A DNA stretch of 10,523 nucleotides, taken from Chitinophagales bacterium. GTDB lineage: Bacteria; Bacteroidota; Bacteroidia; Chitinophagales; UBA10324. Location: NCBI GenBank assembly GCA_026786335.1, contig JAJAYG010000392.1, positions 1 to 10,523 on the forward strand. Direction: 5' to 3'. The notes under the pieces were generated by a model. That model was not told the origin of the DNA. It was given only the letters and a program-made list of their open reading frames with translations, and searched no databases. The translations under genes and the position numbers were made by a program. Shown here piece by piece: positions 1 to 7,406 of the stretch (its first letter is position 1; each line of letters begins with the position of its first letter).

Positions 1-1356
1 ATTCTTGGTTTTGATGACTGGCTACCAACTCCAAGCGTAAACAGTACTGGTGAAAATACTTTTTGGAGTGGCTATCACGAGGGTTATGATTTCTACAATG
101 CTGAAAATTTAATTCCTGCAACCGGGGTTGTAAAAATGTATTCGCAGAAAAGATACATACAGAGTATTCTTTGGGCACGTAAATTTGACGATGCAGACTC
201 CAACAAAGTTTATCTCATGGGTATTTCGGCAGGTGGAATGGGGCCGTATTTAACAGCTAATCTGATTCCCGAAAAAGTTACTGCTGCCTATTGCGTAGCA
301 GGCAACTTTAAGTTAGTTACCATTGCTAATGATGATACTCAACCTGAGCAAATGTGGGGCACTTTGGCAACCAATCTTAATTCGGATGTATTAAATCCCG
401 AAACCGGCGTTGCCATTCCCGTATTCAGTCTGTTTGACATTCGGGAAATGTTAGCTATCAATAAAAATCAAAACATGCCTTTGATATTTTGTGTGTACGG
501 AAAAAATGACCAAACAATTTTTTGGACTTCCTATACTGTTTCGCTTTCCGATTCATTAGAGCACAATCACATAGGAGGAAAATTTTTCTGGGATCAAAGA
601 GAACATGACGGCTCGGGGCAAAATTTTAATGATGCTGAAACAATGCCTGATTGGTACTCTTATGCAAACAACATTTCTTATCCGGCATTTTCAAACTGCA
701 CCATCAATCAGGATTTGGGTGACGGAACGCCTGCGAATGGTGCTGCGTATGGTGCAATCAATGGTTATCTTGATTACACAAAAGATAATGTGACAGATGC
801 AACATGCAACATCACCTACAAGATTAAAATTATTGATCTCTTGGTTGGCGGTGTTCCCAACCCGGTGCAATACAATACTTGCTTTGCAGATGTAACTGTT
901 CGCAGAGCACAAAATTTTCATCCTTCAATTGGCGAAACAATTAAGTGGAATAACTTTGATTCTTCCAATGCAAAAATTCAAAACGGTTCCTTCGTATATA
1001 ATGGTGGATTAATTACGATATCCGGAGTTCAGATTAACAAATCGGGGAACCGGTTAGATATTAAAATTTCAAATTGCGCAAAAGAAGGCGATGATGAAAT
1101 TTCTGAAACTTCATTACCCGAAATTACATTTCAAAATGCGGGTTCAGCTTATTTAGTTTCAATAAAAAATTTACCCGATGAAGTGATTTCCCTCAGTGTT
1201 GTAAACATTATTGGCGAAACCGTACTTAACAAAATTATTTCAGGCAAATCAGGTGATTGCCAATTTCAACTCCCACAACTGAGCTCAGGCATTTATATTA
1301 TTTCGCTTCGCGGAACCAATTTTTCATTGAGCAAAAAACTTTTTGCTTCGCACTGA
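1..1356 (+). CDS. Secreted alpha/beta-hydrolase with T9SS type A sorting domain, 5'-truncated by window edge (copy 1 of tandem pair)
   Basis: The frame is open from base 1 to the TGA at 1354-1356, so the gene enters from the left; the first ATG at 136 is internal. It aligns throughout with the next gene (base 1 matches residue 250 of that protein), so about 250 N-terminal residues are probably missing. Seen: a nucleophile elbow G-I-S-A-G-G (Ser codon 226-228), a Y-G-K-N-D acid motif (Asp codon 508-510) and R-E-H-D-G (His codon 604-606), in the order and spacing of an alpha/beta-hydrolase triad. From about 690 to 1080 follows a module with conserved cysteines (N-C-T-I-N-Q-D, N-C-A) shared with the neighbour. 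From about 1130 a T9SS type A domain follows (V-V-N-I-I-G-E, then S-S-G-I-Y-I-I-S). Inferred: an esterase- or peptidase-like enzyme exported through the outer membrane; substrate unknown. Confidence 0.87.
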   Translation: MLGFDDWLPTPSVNSTGENTFWSGYHEGYDFYNAENLIPATGVVKMYSQKRYIQSILWARKFDDADSNKVYLMGISAGGMGPYLTANLIPEKVTAAYCVAGNFKLVTIANDDTQPEQMWGTLATNLNSDVLNPETGVAIPVFSLFDIREMLAINKNQNMPLIFCVYGKNDQTIFWTSYTVSLSDSLEHNHIGGKFFWDQREHDGSGQNFNDAETMPDWYSYANNISYPAFSNCTINQDLGDGTPANGAAYGAINGYLDYTKDNVTDATCNITYKIKIIDLLVGGVPNPVQYNTCFADVTVRRAQNFHPSIGETIKWNNFDSSNAKIQNGSFVYNGGLITISGVQINKSGNRLDIKISNCAKEGDDEISETSLPEITFQNAGSAYLVSIKNLPDEVISLSVVNIIGETVLNKIISGKSGDCQFQLPQLSSGIYIISLRGTNFSLSKKLFASH

Positions 1357-1436
1357 TTTTTATTTCATTCCTCCAGAATAAGCTCTTCATCTAAGAAATA
1401 TTATCCAACACATTTTTGTTGATAATCCTTTTGAGG

Positions 1437-1456
1437 ACACATTAACATTAATGTGT
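1437..1456. repeat. Perfect short inverted repeat between the two hydrolase genes
   Basis: Arms ACACATTAA and TTAATGTGT are separated by two bases. AT-rich and without a T-run, so it is not a terminator. It could be an operator-like palindrome or chance in AT-rich DNA. The rest of the 225-bp gap (1357-1581) holds only this and the hairpin at 1520. Confidence 0.35.
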
Positions 1457-1519
1457 GTGTACATCCCAATCCAACCTTCATTCAGGCAAGCAAGTACAAG
1501 ACCTCGCAATCATTTTTTG

Positions 1520-1547
1520 GTCGCGATTTAATCGTCGCGACTTTTTT
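1520..1547 (+). terminator. Candidate intrinsic terminator (or leader hairpin) between the hydrolase paralogs
   Basis: A 7-bp GC-rich stem, GTCGCGA (1520-1526) with TCGCGAC (1535-1541), extendable by a G-T pair, has a loop of 6-8 bases and is followed at once by six T residues. This is the form of a Rho-independent terminator on the plus strand. It lies 164 bp after the first hydrolase gene but only 34 bp before the start of the second, which leaves little room for a promoter in between. It may therefore instead act in the 5' leader of the second gene. Confidence 0.55.
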
Positions 1548-1581
1548 ATCGAAATGATTCAAACACCAAAAACAATTTTAT

Positions 1582-3666
1582 ATGAAAACGCAACTCAAAA
1601 AAACACCACCGCTATTATGGATGATTATAATAGCGCTCTTTCAAATGATTTGGTTCGAAGCTTCGGCTTACAACGTAACTCAATTAAAAGCAAGTTACAA
1701 GAACGGGCAAGTTTGCCTGGCTTGGAATTCTCCTGAGGTTACCAATTTGAAATATAATGTGTACCGAAGTAAAACTCAGTTTACATCTTCATCACAATTT
1801 ACTCCCGAAAATTATATTGGAAGTGTTAGAGACAGTTCTTCAAAAAATATCCGGAGGTCAAGAATCAGTCAAACCCCAATCTATTACAAATGGGATGAAG
1901 GCGGTTATAATTTTGGTTCCGATGTTGGAATCTATGTAGTTACCTGTAATGAAGAAGCAACATTTTATTATGCGGTTACCATTACTGATTTAGAAACCGG
2001 AGCCGAAGATTTATATTTTAAGGTCAATAAAAATGTTACGTACGCCGGATGCGTGGAATATATTTTTAACCCCCAACCTGTATTGCAGGATACGGTAACC
2101 TGGAATAGTGGCGAGGTGGCTTACATGTATGTTCAATTTGGAAACAATCAAAATGGTTTAACCCAACCTGCATTTAATAATTGCGGATCATACGGCTATA
2201 ACTTTTATCTGGTTAAAAGAGGAAATACAGATTCTCAAGTTCCCATTTATGTTTTTTATGAGGGACTTGAAGGTAACTCAGTTGTTGGAAACGGACTAGA
2301 TGCGTTCGCTGATGTTACTGATTGTTACATAATGGGAATGGATGATTGGACACCATATCCTGATGGTTATGGCACTGATGCGGGAAAAGGCACATCATGG
2401 GTTGGCTATCATGAAAACTATGATATATATAGCAAAGACAACCCCATTCCAACTACAGGAATTGTAAAAGCTTTTACTCAAACGAGATTAATCCATTCAA
2501 TTAATTGGGCCCGAAAATATCTGCCGAATGCAGATTCAAATAAAGTATATCTGGTAGGAGTATCTGCCGGTGGATACGGAGTATTGCTCACCGCGAATCT
2601 TATCCCCGATAAAATTGCAACGGTTTATTCCATTGTTTCACCGGCAAGATTAGAGAGCGGTGACGGAAGTCATGAACCAATGTGGGGATCAGAGGGATCC
2701 AATCTTTATAGTGATTTATTAAATCCAGCTACGCAATCTCAAATGAGAATTTTTGATGCCATGAATAACAAGTATCTGCTGGTTAATAATAGCAATCACT
2801 CCTTGCCACCGATTTATACTGTGCATGGCAGAAAGGATAACACAATTGGTTGGAAAGATAAACCCGGCTTTTTCGATACGGTTCAAATAAGTAAACAAGG
2901 TGGGGTAATGTTTTGGGATGGTCGCGAACATGATGGATCAAAAGCATTATTCCTTGATAGTGAAACCATGCCCGACTTTAATAAATATGCTTGCAACCTT
3001 TCATTCCCGGCATTCAGCAATTGCACCATCAATCAGGATCCCGGAACCGGAAAAAAGAAAGAAGGCGAATCTTATGGAGCAATCAATGGATTTATGGGTT
3101 GGGATAATGTAAGTGATCAGCTTTGTGATTACTCAGTTCATCTTTTTGTAAAAGATTTTTATGCAGGTGGAATTCTTGATGCAGATCAAAAAGACGAAGG
3201 TATAACCGATGTTACGCTCAGGAGAATTCAACAATTTAAACCCGATGTAAATGAAAATATTTCGTGGTCAAATACGGCAAGTGATGGTAGTGTTTTACAA
3301 AGTGGTTTATTTATTTATTCGGGCGCTACTATTACGCTCACAGGTTTAACAGTTGATAAGGAAGGAAATACACTGCAATTAAAATACGGAGACTGCGCAC
3401 GTGAATTTGCGGCTGCATCTTCTAAAGACAACTACAGCATTCGTTATGTAAGGATAGCGAATGGCTGGGAAGTGCATCTCAATTCTTCTCAAAGTGAAGT
3501 AGCCAAGCTTTCCGTTTACAATGGTATCGGTCAAGTATTGCAAGAGCGCGATTTGCATTTGAATGCAGGTGAAAATATTTTTAAACTCAATCTTCAGCAC
3601 AATGGAATTTATTTGGTTAAGGTGAAAGGAGTTAATAATTCGCAAGTCACCAAGCTTGCTTTTTAA
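1582..3666 (+). CDS. Secreted FN3-like/alpha/beta-hydrolase protein with T9SS type A sorting domain (copy 2 of tandem pair)
   Basis: 694 aa. ATG 1582 gives a Sec signal peptide: K-rich start, hydrophobic run L-L-W-M-I-I-I-A-L-F, then cleavage near residue 29 (E-A-S-A before Y). Residues about 30-165 look like a fibronectin type III domain (G-Q-V-C-L-A-W, Y-N-V-Y-R-S, F-Y-Y-A-V). Residues about 240-470 are the alpha/beta-hydrolase, with G-V-S-A-G-G (Ser328), H-G-R-K-D (Asp419) and R-E-H-D-G (His450) as likely triad. Residues about 478-606 form a module shared with the upstream gene, running from N-C-T-I-N-Q-D (Cys481) to D-C-A (Cys605). Residues about 625-694 are the T9SS type A domain (L-S-V-Y-N-G-I-G-Q, H-N-G-I-Y-L-V-K-V). 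Inferred: a surface or secreted hydrolase, possibly an esterase or prolyl-oligopeptidase-like enzyme; no substrate can be read from the sequence. It arose with its neighbour by tandem duplication. Confidence 0.9.
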   Translation: MKTQLKKTPPLLWMIIIALFQMIWFEASAYNVTQLKASYKNGQVCLAWNSPEVTNLKYNVYRSKTQFTSSSQFTPENYIGSVRDSSSKNIRRSRISQTPIYYKWDEGGYNFGSDVGIYVVTCNEEATFYYAVTITDLETGAEDLYFKVNKNVTYAGCVEYIFNPQPVLQDTVTWNSGEVAYMYVQFGNNQNGLTQPAFNNCGSYGYNFYLVKRGNTDSQVPIYVFYEGLEGNSVVGNGLDAFADVTDCYIMGMDDWTPYPDGYGTDAGKGTSWVGYHENYDIYSKDNPIPTTGIVKAFTQTRLIHSINWARKYLPNADSNKVYLVGVSAGGYGVLLTANLIPDKIATVYSIVSPARLESGDGSHEPMWGSEGSNLYSDLLNPATQSQMRIFDAMNNKYLLVNNSNHSLPPIYTVHGRKDNTIGWKDKPGFFDTVQISKQGGVMFWDGREHDGSKALFLDSETMPDFNKYACNLSFPAFSNCTINQDPGTGKKKEGESYGAINGFMGWDNVSDQLCDYSVHLFVKDFYAGGILDADQKDEGITDVTLRRIQQFKPDVNENISWSNTASDGSVLQSGLFIYSGATITLTGLTVDKEGNTLQLKYGDCAREFAAASSKDNYSIRYVRIANGWEVHLNSSQSEVAKLSVYNGIGQVLQERDLHLNAGENIFKLNLQHNGIYLVKVKGVNNSQVTKLAF

Positions 3667-3713
3667 AAGATAGTTTTAGTTGGTAAGTGGGTTTTTTTGG
3701 TTTAGTTAAGATA

Positions 3714-3739
3714 GGTGGTGTATTGGTGCACCACCTTTT
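3714..3739 (+). terminator. Intrinsic terminator after the second hydrolase gene
   Basis: GGTGGTG (3714-3720) pairs with CACCACC (3729-3735) around an 8-base loop, followed by TTTTCTTATTTTATT. It lies 47 bp after the stop of the hydrolase gene and about 90 bp before pssA, and so separates the two transcription units. A GTG at 3715 in frame with pssA lies inside this stem and is not a credible start. Confidence 0.7.
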
Positions 3740-3828
3740 CTTATTTTATTGAATCAACTCCAATTAGCAACTCCATATTTGAGATTTTCCTTTCTGCTTT
3801 CACAAACATATCTTCGCACTACTTCTAC

Positions 3829-4653
3829 ATGCAGAAAAAATTCATTCAGTTTATTCCAAACCTGTTTACACTTGGTAATCTTTTTTTAGGTTGCCTTGGC
3901 ATTATTTTCTGTTTTAACGATAGAATTTTTCCGGTTCAATTAAATCAACTTGATCCAACTGGAAGAGATGTGGGAGTAATTTTTGGTTTCAACAATCAAT
4001 TGTACCTCGCTTCATTCATGATCTTTGGCGCATCGGTACTTGACTACCTCGATGGCTTTGTTGCGCGGGCATTAAATGCACAATCTGCACTCGGTGTTCA
4101 ACTCGATTCGCTTGCCGATGCAGTTACTTTCGGTGTGTTGCCTGCCTGCATTTACTTTCAGCTATTAAGCGGCGCTTATCATCTTGAACCAAATGCACTT
4201 TATGTTCAAACAATTTATTTACTGCCTGCTTTTCTTATTGCATTGTGTGCAGTCTATCGCCTTGCAAAATTTAATGTGGATGAAAGGCAGCACGAATCTT
4301 TTATTGGATTGGCAACACCTGCAATGGGATTGTTTGCAGCAACCCTTCCGCTCATCGTTTTTACAAATGCATTTGGGATGGCAATATTCATTTTAAACAA
4401 GTGGGTATTGTATGGATTGGTAATTTCATTCTCATGGCTCATGGTTGCAGAGATTCCTATGTTCTCTTTCAAAATAAAATCATTTAAGTGGAAAGGAAAT
4501 GAAACACAGATTTCATTTCTCATCATTAGTTTACTGCTGATAATTTTTTTAAAATATGCAGGCATTGCCGCCAGCATTTTGCTTTACATTTTTATTTGCC
4601 TGATCAAATTTTTCATTTCGCCAAAAAAAGAAGTTTCAATTCCTAATTCCTAA
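3829..4653 (+). CDS. pssA: CDP-diacylglycerol--serine O-phosphatidyltransferase
   Basis: 274 aa integral membrane enzyme that makes phosphatidylserine from CDP-diacylglycerol and serine, the first committed step to phosphatidylethanolamine. The complete CDP-alcohol phosphatidyltransferase signature is present: D72-x2-D75-G76-x2-A-R80-x8-G89-x3-D93-x3-D97, whose aspartates bind metal and activate the alcohol. R-L-A-K-F-N (from residue 144) followed by G-L-A-T-P-A is typical of PssA and argues against PgsA. The N-terminus F-I-P-N-L-F-T-L-G-N-L-F-L-G-C is the usual first helix, and several further hydrophobic helices follow. ATG 3829 was chosen because the frame extends upstream only through non-conserved sequence into the terminator stem. 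The last four residues (I-P-N-S) and the TAA are encoded by a 7-bp repeat array. purS follows after 13 bp, probably in the same operon. Confidence 0.93.
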   Translation: MQKKFIQFIPNLFTLGNLFLGCLGIIFCFNDRIFPVQLNQLDPTGRDVGVIFGFNNQLYLASFMIFGASVLDYLDGFVARALNAQSALGVQLDSLADAVTFGVLPACIYFQLLSGAYHLEPNALYVQTIYLLPAFLIALCAVYRLAKFNVDERQHESFIGLATPAMGLFAATLPLIVFTNAFGMAIFILNKWVLYGLVISFSWLMVAEIPMFSFKIKSFKWKGNETQISFLIISLLLIIFLKYAGIAASILLYIFICLIKFFISPKKEVSIPNS

Positions 4654-4664
4654 TTCCTAATTCC
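4638..4664 (+). repeat. Heptanucleotide tandem repeat AATTCCT, 3.9 copies
   Basis: Three exact AATTCCT units (4638-4658) plus a six-base partial unit. The array encodes the last residues and stop of pssA and ends two bases before the ATG of purS, so it makes up the translation-initiation region of purS. The unit differs by one base from that of the array before lnt (TTCCTAA versus TTTCTAA in the same rotation). Confidence 0.85.
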
Positions 4665-4666
4665 AC

Positions 4667-4915
4667 ATGACTTACACCGCCGAAATAAAAGTGATGCCTT
4701 TAAAAGAACTTCTTGACCCTCAAGGCAAAGCCACGCTCCATGGTTTAAAAAATTTAGGTCAAAATGAAATTGCCGATGTTAGAATCGGTAAACAAATTCA
4801 TTTGAAGATTGAAGCCGATTCAAAAGAACAAGCCGAAGCGATTGTAAAAACTGCCTGCCAGAAATTACTCGCCAATCCTGTGATGGAGTATTTTGAATTT
4901 GTGGTTCATGAATAA
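4667..4915 (+). CDS. purS: Phosphoribosylformylglycinamidine synthase subunit PurS
   Basis: 82 aa, the normal size for PurS. PurS bridges PurL and PurQ in the three-part FGAM synthase, which converts FGAR, glutamine and ATP to FGAM in de novo purine synthesis in the cytosol. Family features seen: an N-terminal beta strand (A-E-I-K-V-M), the L-D-P-Q-G-K-A motif at residues 16-22, L-K-N-L-G, then D-V-R-I-G-K, a strand H-L-K-I-E-A, and a helix with E-Q-A-E-A-I-V ending in N-P-V-M-E-Y-F. It sits 13 bp after pssA and overlaps the next gene by 8 bp, so the three are probably co-transcribed. purL and purQ are not in the window; they must lie elsewhere if the split enzyme is used. The region upstream is a heptamer array with no Shine-Dalgarno sequence. 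Confidence 0.92.
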   Translation: MTYTAEIKVMPLKELLDPQGKATLHGLKNLGQNEIADVRIGKQIHLKIEADSKEQAEAIVKTACQKLLANPVMEYFEFVVHE

Positions 4916-6293
4916 ATTTAAACCAGCTAAAAATTTCTTCCAATCAAATTTTCAAAAATTGAATGGTCAAAATGCATCAAAATATTTTTATAGCATTTTA
5001 AACGCTAAGTTTTTGATGCTTATCATTTTCAACTTTCAACTTTCAATTTTCAATTCAAAAGCACAAACTCAAACGCTTACGTACGCCCATTATGTAATTG
5101 ACACCGTTACCTCAAAAGAAATGAATGGCAGAGGGTATGTTGACTCTGCTGATTTTAAAGCGGCAACTTTTATTCAGCACGAATTTCAAAATTCAAATTT
5201 GCAATCATTCACTGCAGATTATTTTCAGCCATTCAAATTTTCTGCAAATACATTTCCCGGTAAGATGGAAGTAAAGCTTAATGGAAAAAAATTAATACCA
5301 GGAAAAGATTATTTAGTTGACGCTGCATCTTCAGGTGCAAAGGGAAAATTTACGGTGAAGGAAATACCTCATTCCGCTTCCGATACTTCGATCAATACAG
5401 TTTCAAATATTGTTCAGTGGCTGATTGAGCAGGCAGGAAAAAAAATATTAGTTAGTGCCAGCGAAAATTCATTTACAAAAAAACAATGGAGCACGCTAAC
5501 AACTGAGATTCGCAAGTACAATGGCTTTGGAATTAAGGGTTACATCACGCGCTCTTCATCAAAACTCACATGGGATGCTTCGCAGGAAGCATTGAGCAGT
5601 TGCTGGATTCAGGTGAAAGATTCCATTCAGAAAAAACCGTTTAAAAAAATAAAACTGAATATTGATGAGCAGTTAAAAGAAAATTATCTCTCAAGAAATG
5701 TAATTGGTTTTGTAAAAGGAATTGAGCATCCCGATTCATTCATCGTCTTCACCGCTCATTATGATCATCTCGGTCAAATGGGTGACGGAATATTTTTTCC
5801 CGGTGCAAATGATAATGCAAGCGGAGTTTCGATGGTGCTCAATCTTGCGAAATATTATTCAACACATCCTTCAAAATATTCTGTTGTCTTCATTTGTTTT
5901 ACAGGTGAGGAATTAGGATTGCTTGGCTCAAACTATTTTACAGAACATCCGCTTTTCCCTATAGATAAAATTAAATTCTTGATCAATCTTGACATTGTTG
6001 GTACCGGTAATGATGGAATTAAAGTGGTGAACGCAACAGAGTTTCCAAAACAGTTTGATCAATTGGTGAAGCTGAATGATGAAGAACAATTAGTGAAAGT
6101 TGTTTCACCGCGCGGCGCTGCTGCGAACAGCGACCACTATCCGTTTTACGAAAAAGGAGTTCCATGTTTTTTTATTTATACTATGGGAGGCATATCAGCT
6201 TATCACGACATTTATGATCGTGCTGAAACACTACCGCTCTCCGACTATGAAGATTTGTTAAAGTTGCTGATTGATTTTGAAAAGAAGTTTTAA
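4908..6293 (+). CDS. Secreted M28-family zinc metallopeptidase
   Basis: 461 aa from ATG 4908, which overlaps the purS stop by 8 bp; ATG 4893 and ATG 5016 are alternatives. The M28 two-zinc site is complete (numbering from 4908): H284 in H-Y-D-H-L-G, bridging D302 in A-N-D-N-A-S-G, E334-E335 in G-E-E-L-G-L-L-G (general base and ligand), D362 in N-L-D-I-V-G and H410 in S-D-H-Y-P-F. A hydrophobic stretch (residues about 36-50, F-L-M-L-I-I-F-N-F) followed by S-K-A then Q-T-Q looks like a signal peptide, with an unusually long start. Residues about 60-270 are the less conserved N-terminal part common in exported M28 proteins. There is no T9SS domain, so periplasmic or surface aminopeptidase activity is inferred. 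Oddities: four 7-bp repeats encode the signal-peptide core, and a nested palindrome precedes ATG 5016, so the true start is uncertain. Confidence 0.88.
   Translation: MNKFKPAKNFFQSNFQKLNGQNASKYFYSILNAKFLMLIIFNFQLSIFNSKAQTQTLTYAHYVIDTVTSKEMNGRGYVDSADFKAATFIQHEFQNSNLQSFTADYFQPFKFSANTFPGKMEVKLNGKKLIPGKDYLVDAASSGAKGKFTVKEIPHSASDTSINTVSNIVQWLIEQAGKKILVSASENSFTKKQWSTLTTEIRKYNGFGIKGYITRSSSKLTWDASQEALSSCWIQVKDSIQKKPFKKIKLNIDEQLKENYLSRNVIGFVKGIEHPDSFIVFTAHYDHLGQMGDGIFFPGANDNASGVSMVLNLAKYYSTHPSKYSVVFICFTGEELGLLGSNYFTEHPLFPIDKIKFLINLDIVGTGNDGIKVVNATEFPKQFDQLVKLNDEEQLVKVVSPRGAAANSDHYPFYEKGVPCFFIYTMGGISAYHDIYDRAETLPLSDYEDLLKLLIDFEKKF
4974..5019. repeat. Nested inverted repeat near the start of the M28 peptidase gene
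   Basis: Outer arms GCATCAAAA (4974-4982) and TTTTGATGC (5011-5019) match perfectly. Inside lies a second pair, TAGC (4991-4994) and GCTA (5004-5007), around an AT-rich core. The right outer arm contains the alternative start ATG 5016. It looks more like intergenic than coding DNA, which weakens the upstream start at 4908. Confidence 0.45.
5027..5058 (+). repeat. Heptanucleotide tandem repeat TTTCAAC/TTTCAAT, 4.5 copies, inside a coding region
   Basis: Units TTTCAAC, TTTCAAC, TTTCAAT, TTTCAAT run from 5027 to 5054, followed by the partial unit TCAA. They encode most of the hydrophobic part of the signal peptide of the M28 peptidase. Because seven is not a multiple of three, a gain or loss of one unit would shift the frame. 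The TTTCAAT unit is the reverse complement (rotated) of the GAAAATT array after rsmI. Confidence 0.85.
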
Positions 6294-6338
6294 TTTCTCT
6301 TAAGTAATGTTAGTAGAATTTAGAACTTGAAGAACATA

Positions 6339-7382
6339 TTATCTCGCTACCACAAGCATTGAATTGATTACAGAATTTTCTAACGTACATTGAATTATGT
6401 AAACACCAGCTGTAATCATAGAAATATCAATCTGTTTTTTATCTGTTGCATCCAAAGTTATTTGCTTCTTTCCTAACAAGTCAATTAGCTGGATTTTATA
6501 ACTTGTATTTGCAGATTTATTAATCTCAATTGTGACTTGTGAAGCTGCCGGATTTGGAAAAATGTTGATGGAGGGTGTTAATTGTGTTTCATTTACAAAA
6601 GATGGTTGATCAACACATTTTTCAGATGTACTTAATTCGACATTAAAAATATTCGAAGAGATATCGCTGGAAATATCATCACTATCAACTGTAAAAGTAA
6701 CATCAAGAGATAAAATGTTTTGGTCAATTGGTACTATATAGTTTAGTGGTGCCATACACAATGGTGAATAACCAAATGAGTCAGTTTTTATGATCGCTAT
6801 TTGAGTGCCGTTGTCTTCTTCAGTTTTAACAGCACACATTGGTCCATCACCAATTATTAAATAACCATTATCGGTTGTTTCCAAAACATCAATGGGCGCC
6901 ATAATAACAATATTTGCAAAAATTAAATTTCCGGAAGAATCAAATTTTGCGATTGCACTGATCCAGCAAGACCCGTTAACCAAAACATAGTTGCTATCAG
7001 CAGTTGAGTGAAGTTTACCTGATCTCATATTAATATTAAATTCAGGCTCTCCAAGATCTTGATATTTCTTACACCAGTTAAGATTGCCTGAAGTATCTAA
7101 TTGTAAAATTCCCACCTCGCCCTCAAGGATTGCGTAACAATACAATCCGCCTGATGTTTCAATAAAATCTTCAATTGAAAAAAATGTTGAGTCAGCAGTT
7201 TGAAACTTCTTTGACCATAAAATATTTCCCGAAGTGTCTGTTTTAAAAATAAATCCTGCAGGATCATAAGGCGGATAACTGGCCATAGTTCCTGAAATAA
7301 TATATTCCCCTTTGGAAGCAAGGTGAAGCGTTCGTGCATAGTTATAATTATTTCCATTTTTATAATACTGAGTCCAAATCAA
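6339..7382 (-). CDS. C-terminal fragment of the interrupted propeller-like T9SS protein
   Basis: The 347-aa open stretch after the internal stop, in the same frame as the N-terminal fragment. It carries five repeats and the T9SS type A domain but no signal peptide. The nominal start is a TTG at 7382 in the middle of repeat 3, and coding similarity runs on up to 7406, so it is unlikely to be a gene of its own. Confidence 0.5.
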   Translation of the reverse strand: MIWTQYYKNGNNYNYARTLHLASKGEYIISGTMASYPPYDPAGFIFKTDTSGNILWSKKFQTADSTFFSIEDFIETSGGLYCYAILEGEVGILQLDTSGNLNWCKKYQDLGEPEFNINMRSGKLHSTADSNYVLVNGSCWISAIAKFDSSGNLIFANIVIMAPIDVLETTDNGYLIIGDGPMCAVKTEEDNGTQIAIIKTDSFGYSPLCMAPLNYIVPIDQNILSLDVTFTVDSDDISSDISSNIFNVELSTSEKCVDQPSFVNETQLTPSINIFPNPAASQVTIEINKSANTSYKIQLIDLLGKKQITLDATDKKQIDISMITAGVYIIQCTLENSVINSMLVVAR

Positions 7383-7406
7383 ATTACCGTTGCTAAAAAG
7401 TTTAGA

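Noticed and set aside
1455..1736. Open frame of 93 codons overlapping the start of the second hydrolase gene
   Set aside because: Its first part spans the intergenic hairpins and its last part is the signal-peptide region of the hydrolase gene in another frame; no domain or signal is visible.
3715..3828. GTG-initiated 38-codon extension of pssA
   Set aside because: It begins inside a terminator stem and is not family-like; the conserved N-terminus starts right at ATG 3829.
4254..4577. Minus-strand open frame of 107 codons within pssA
   Set aside because: It is antisense to the conserved PssA motif region and shows no independent coding evidence.
6294..6338. Bidirectional terminator between the convergent M28 and propeller genes
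   Set aside because: The 45-bp gap shows no stable stem with flanking T-run on either strand.
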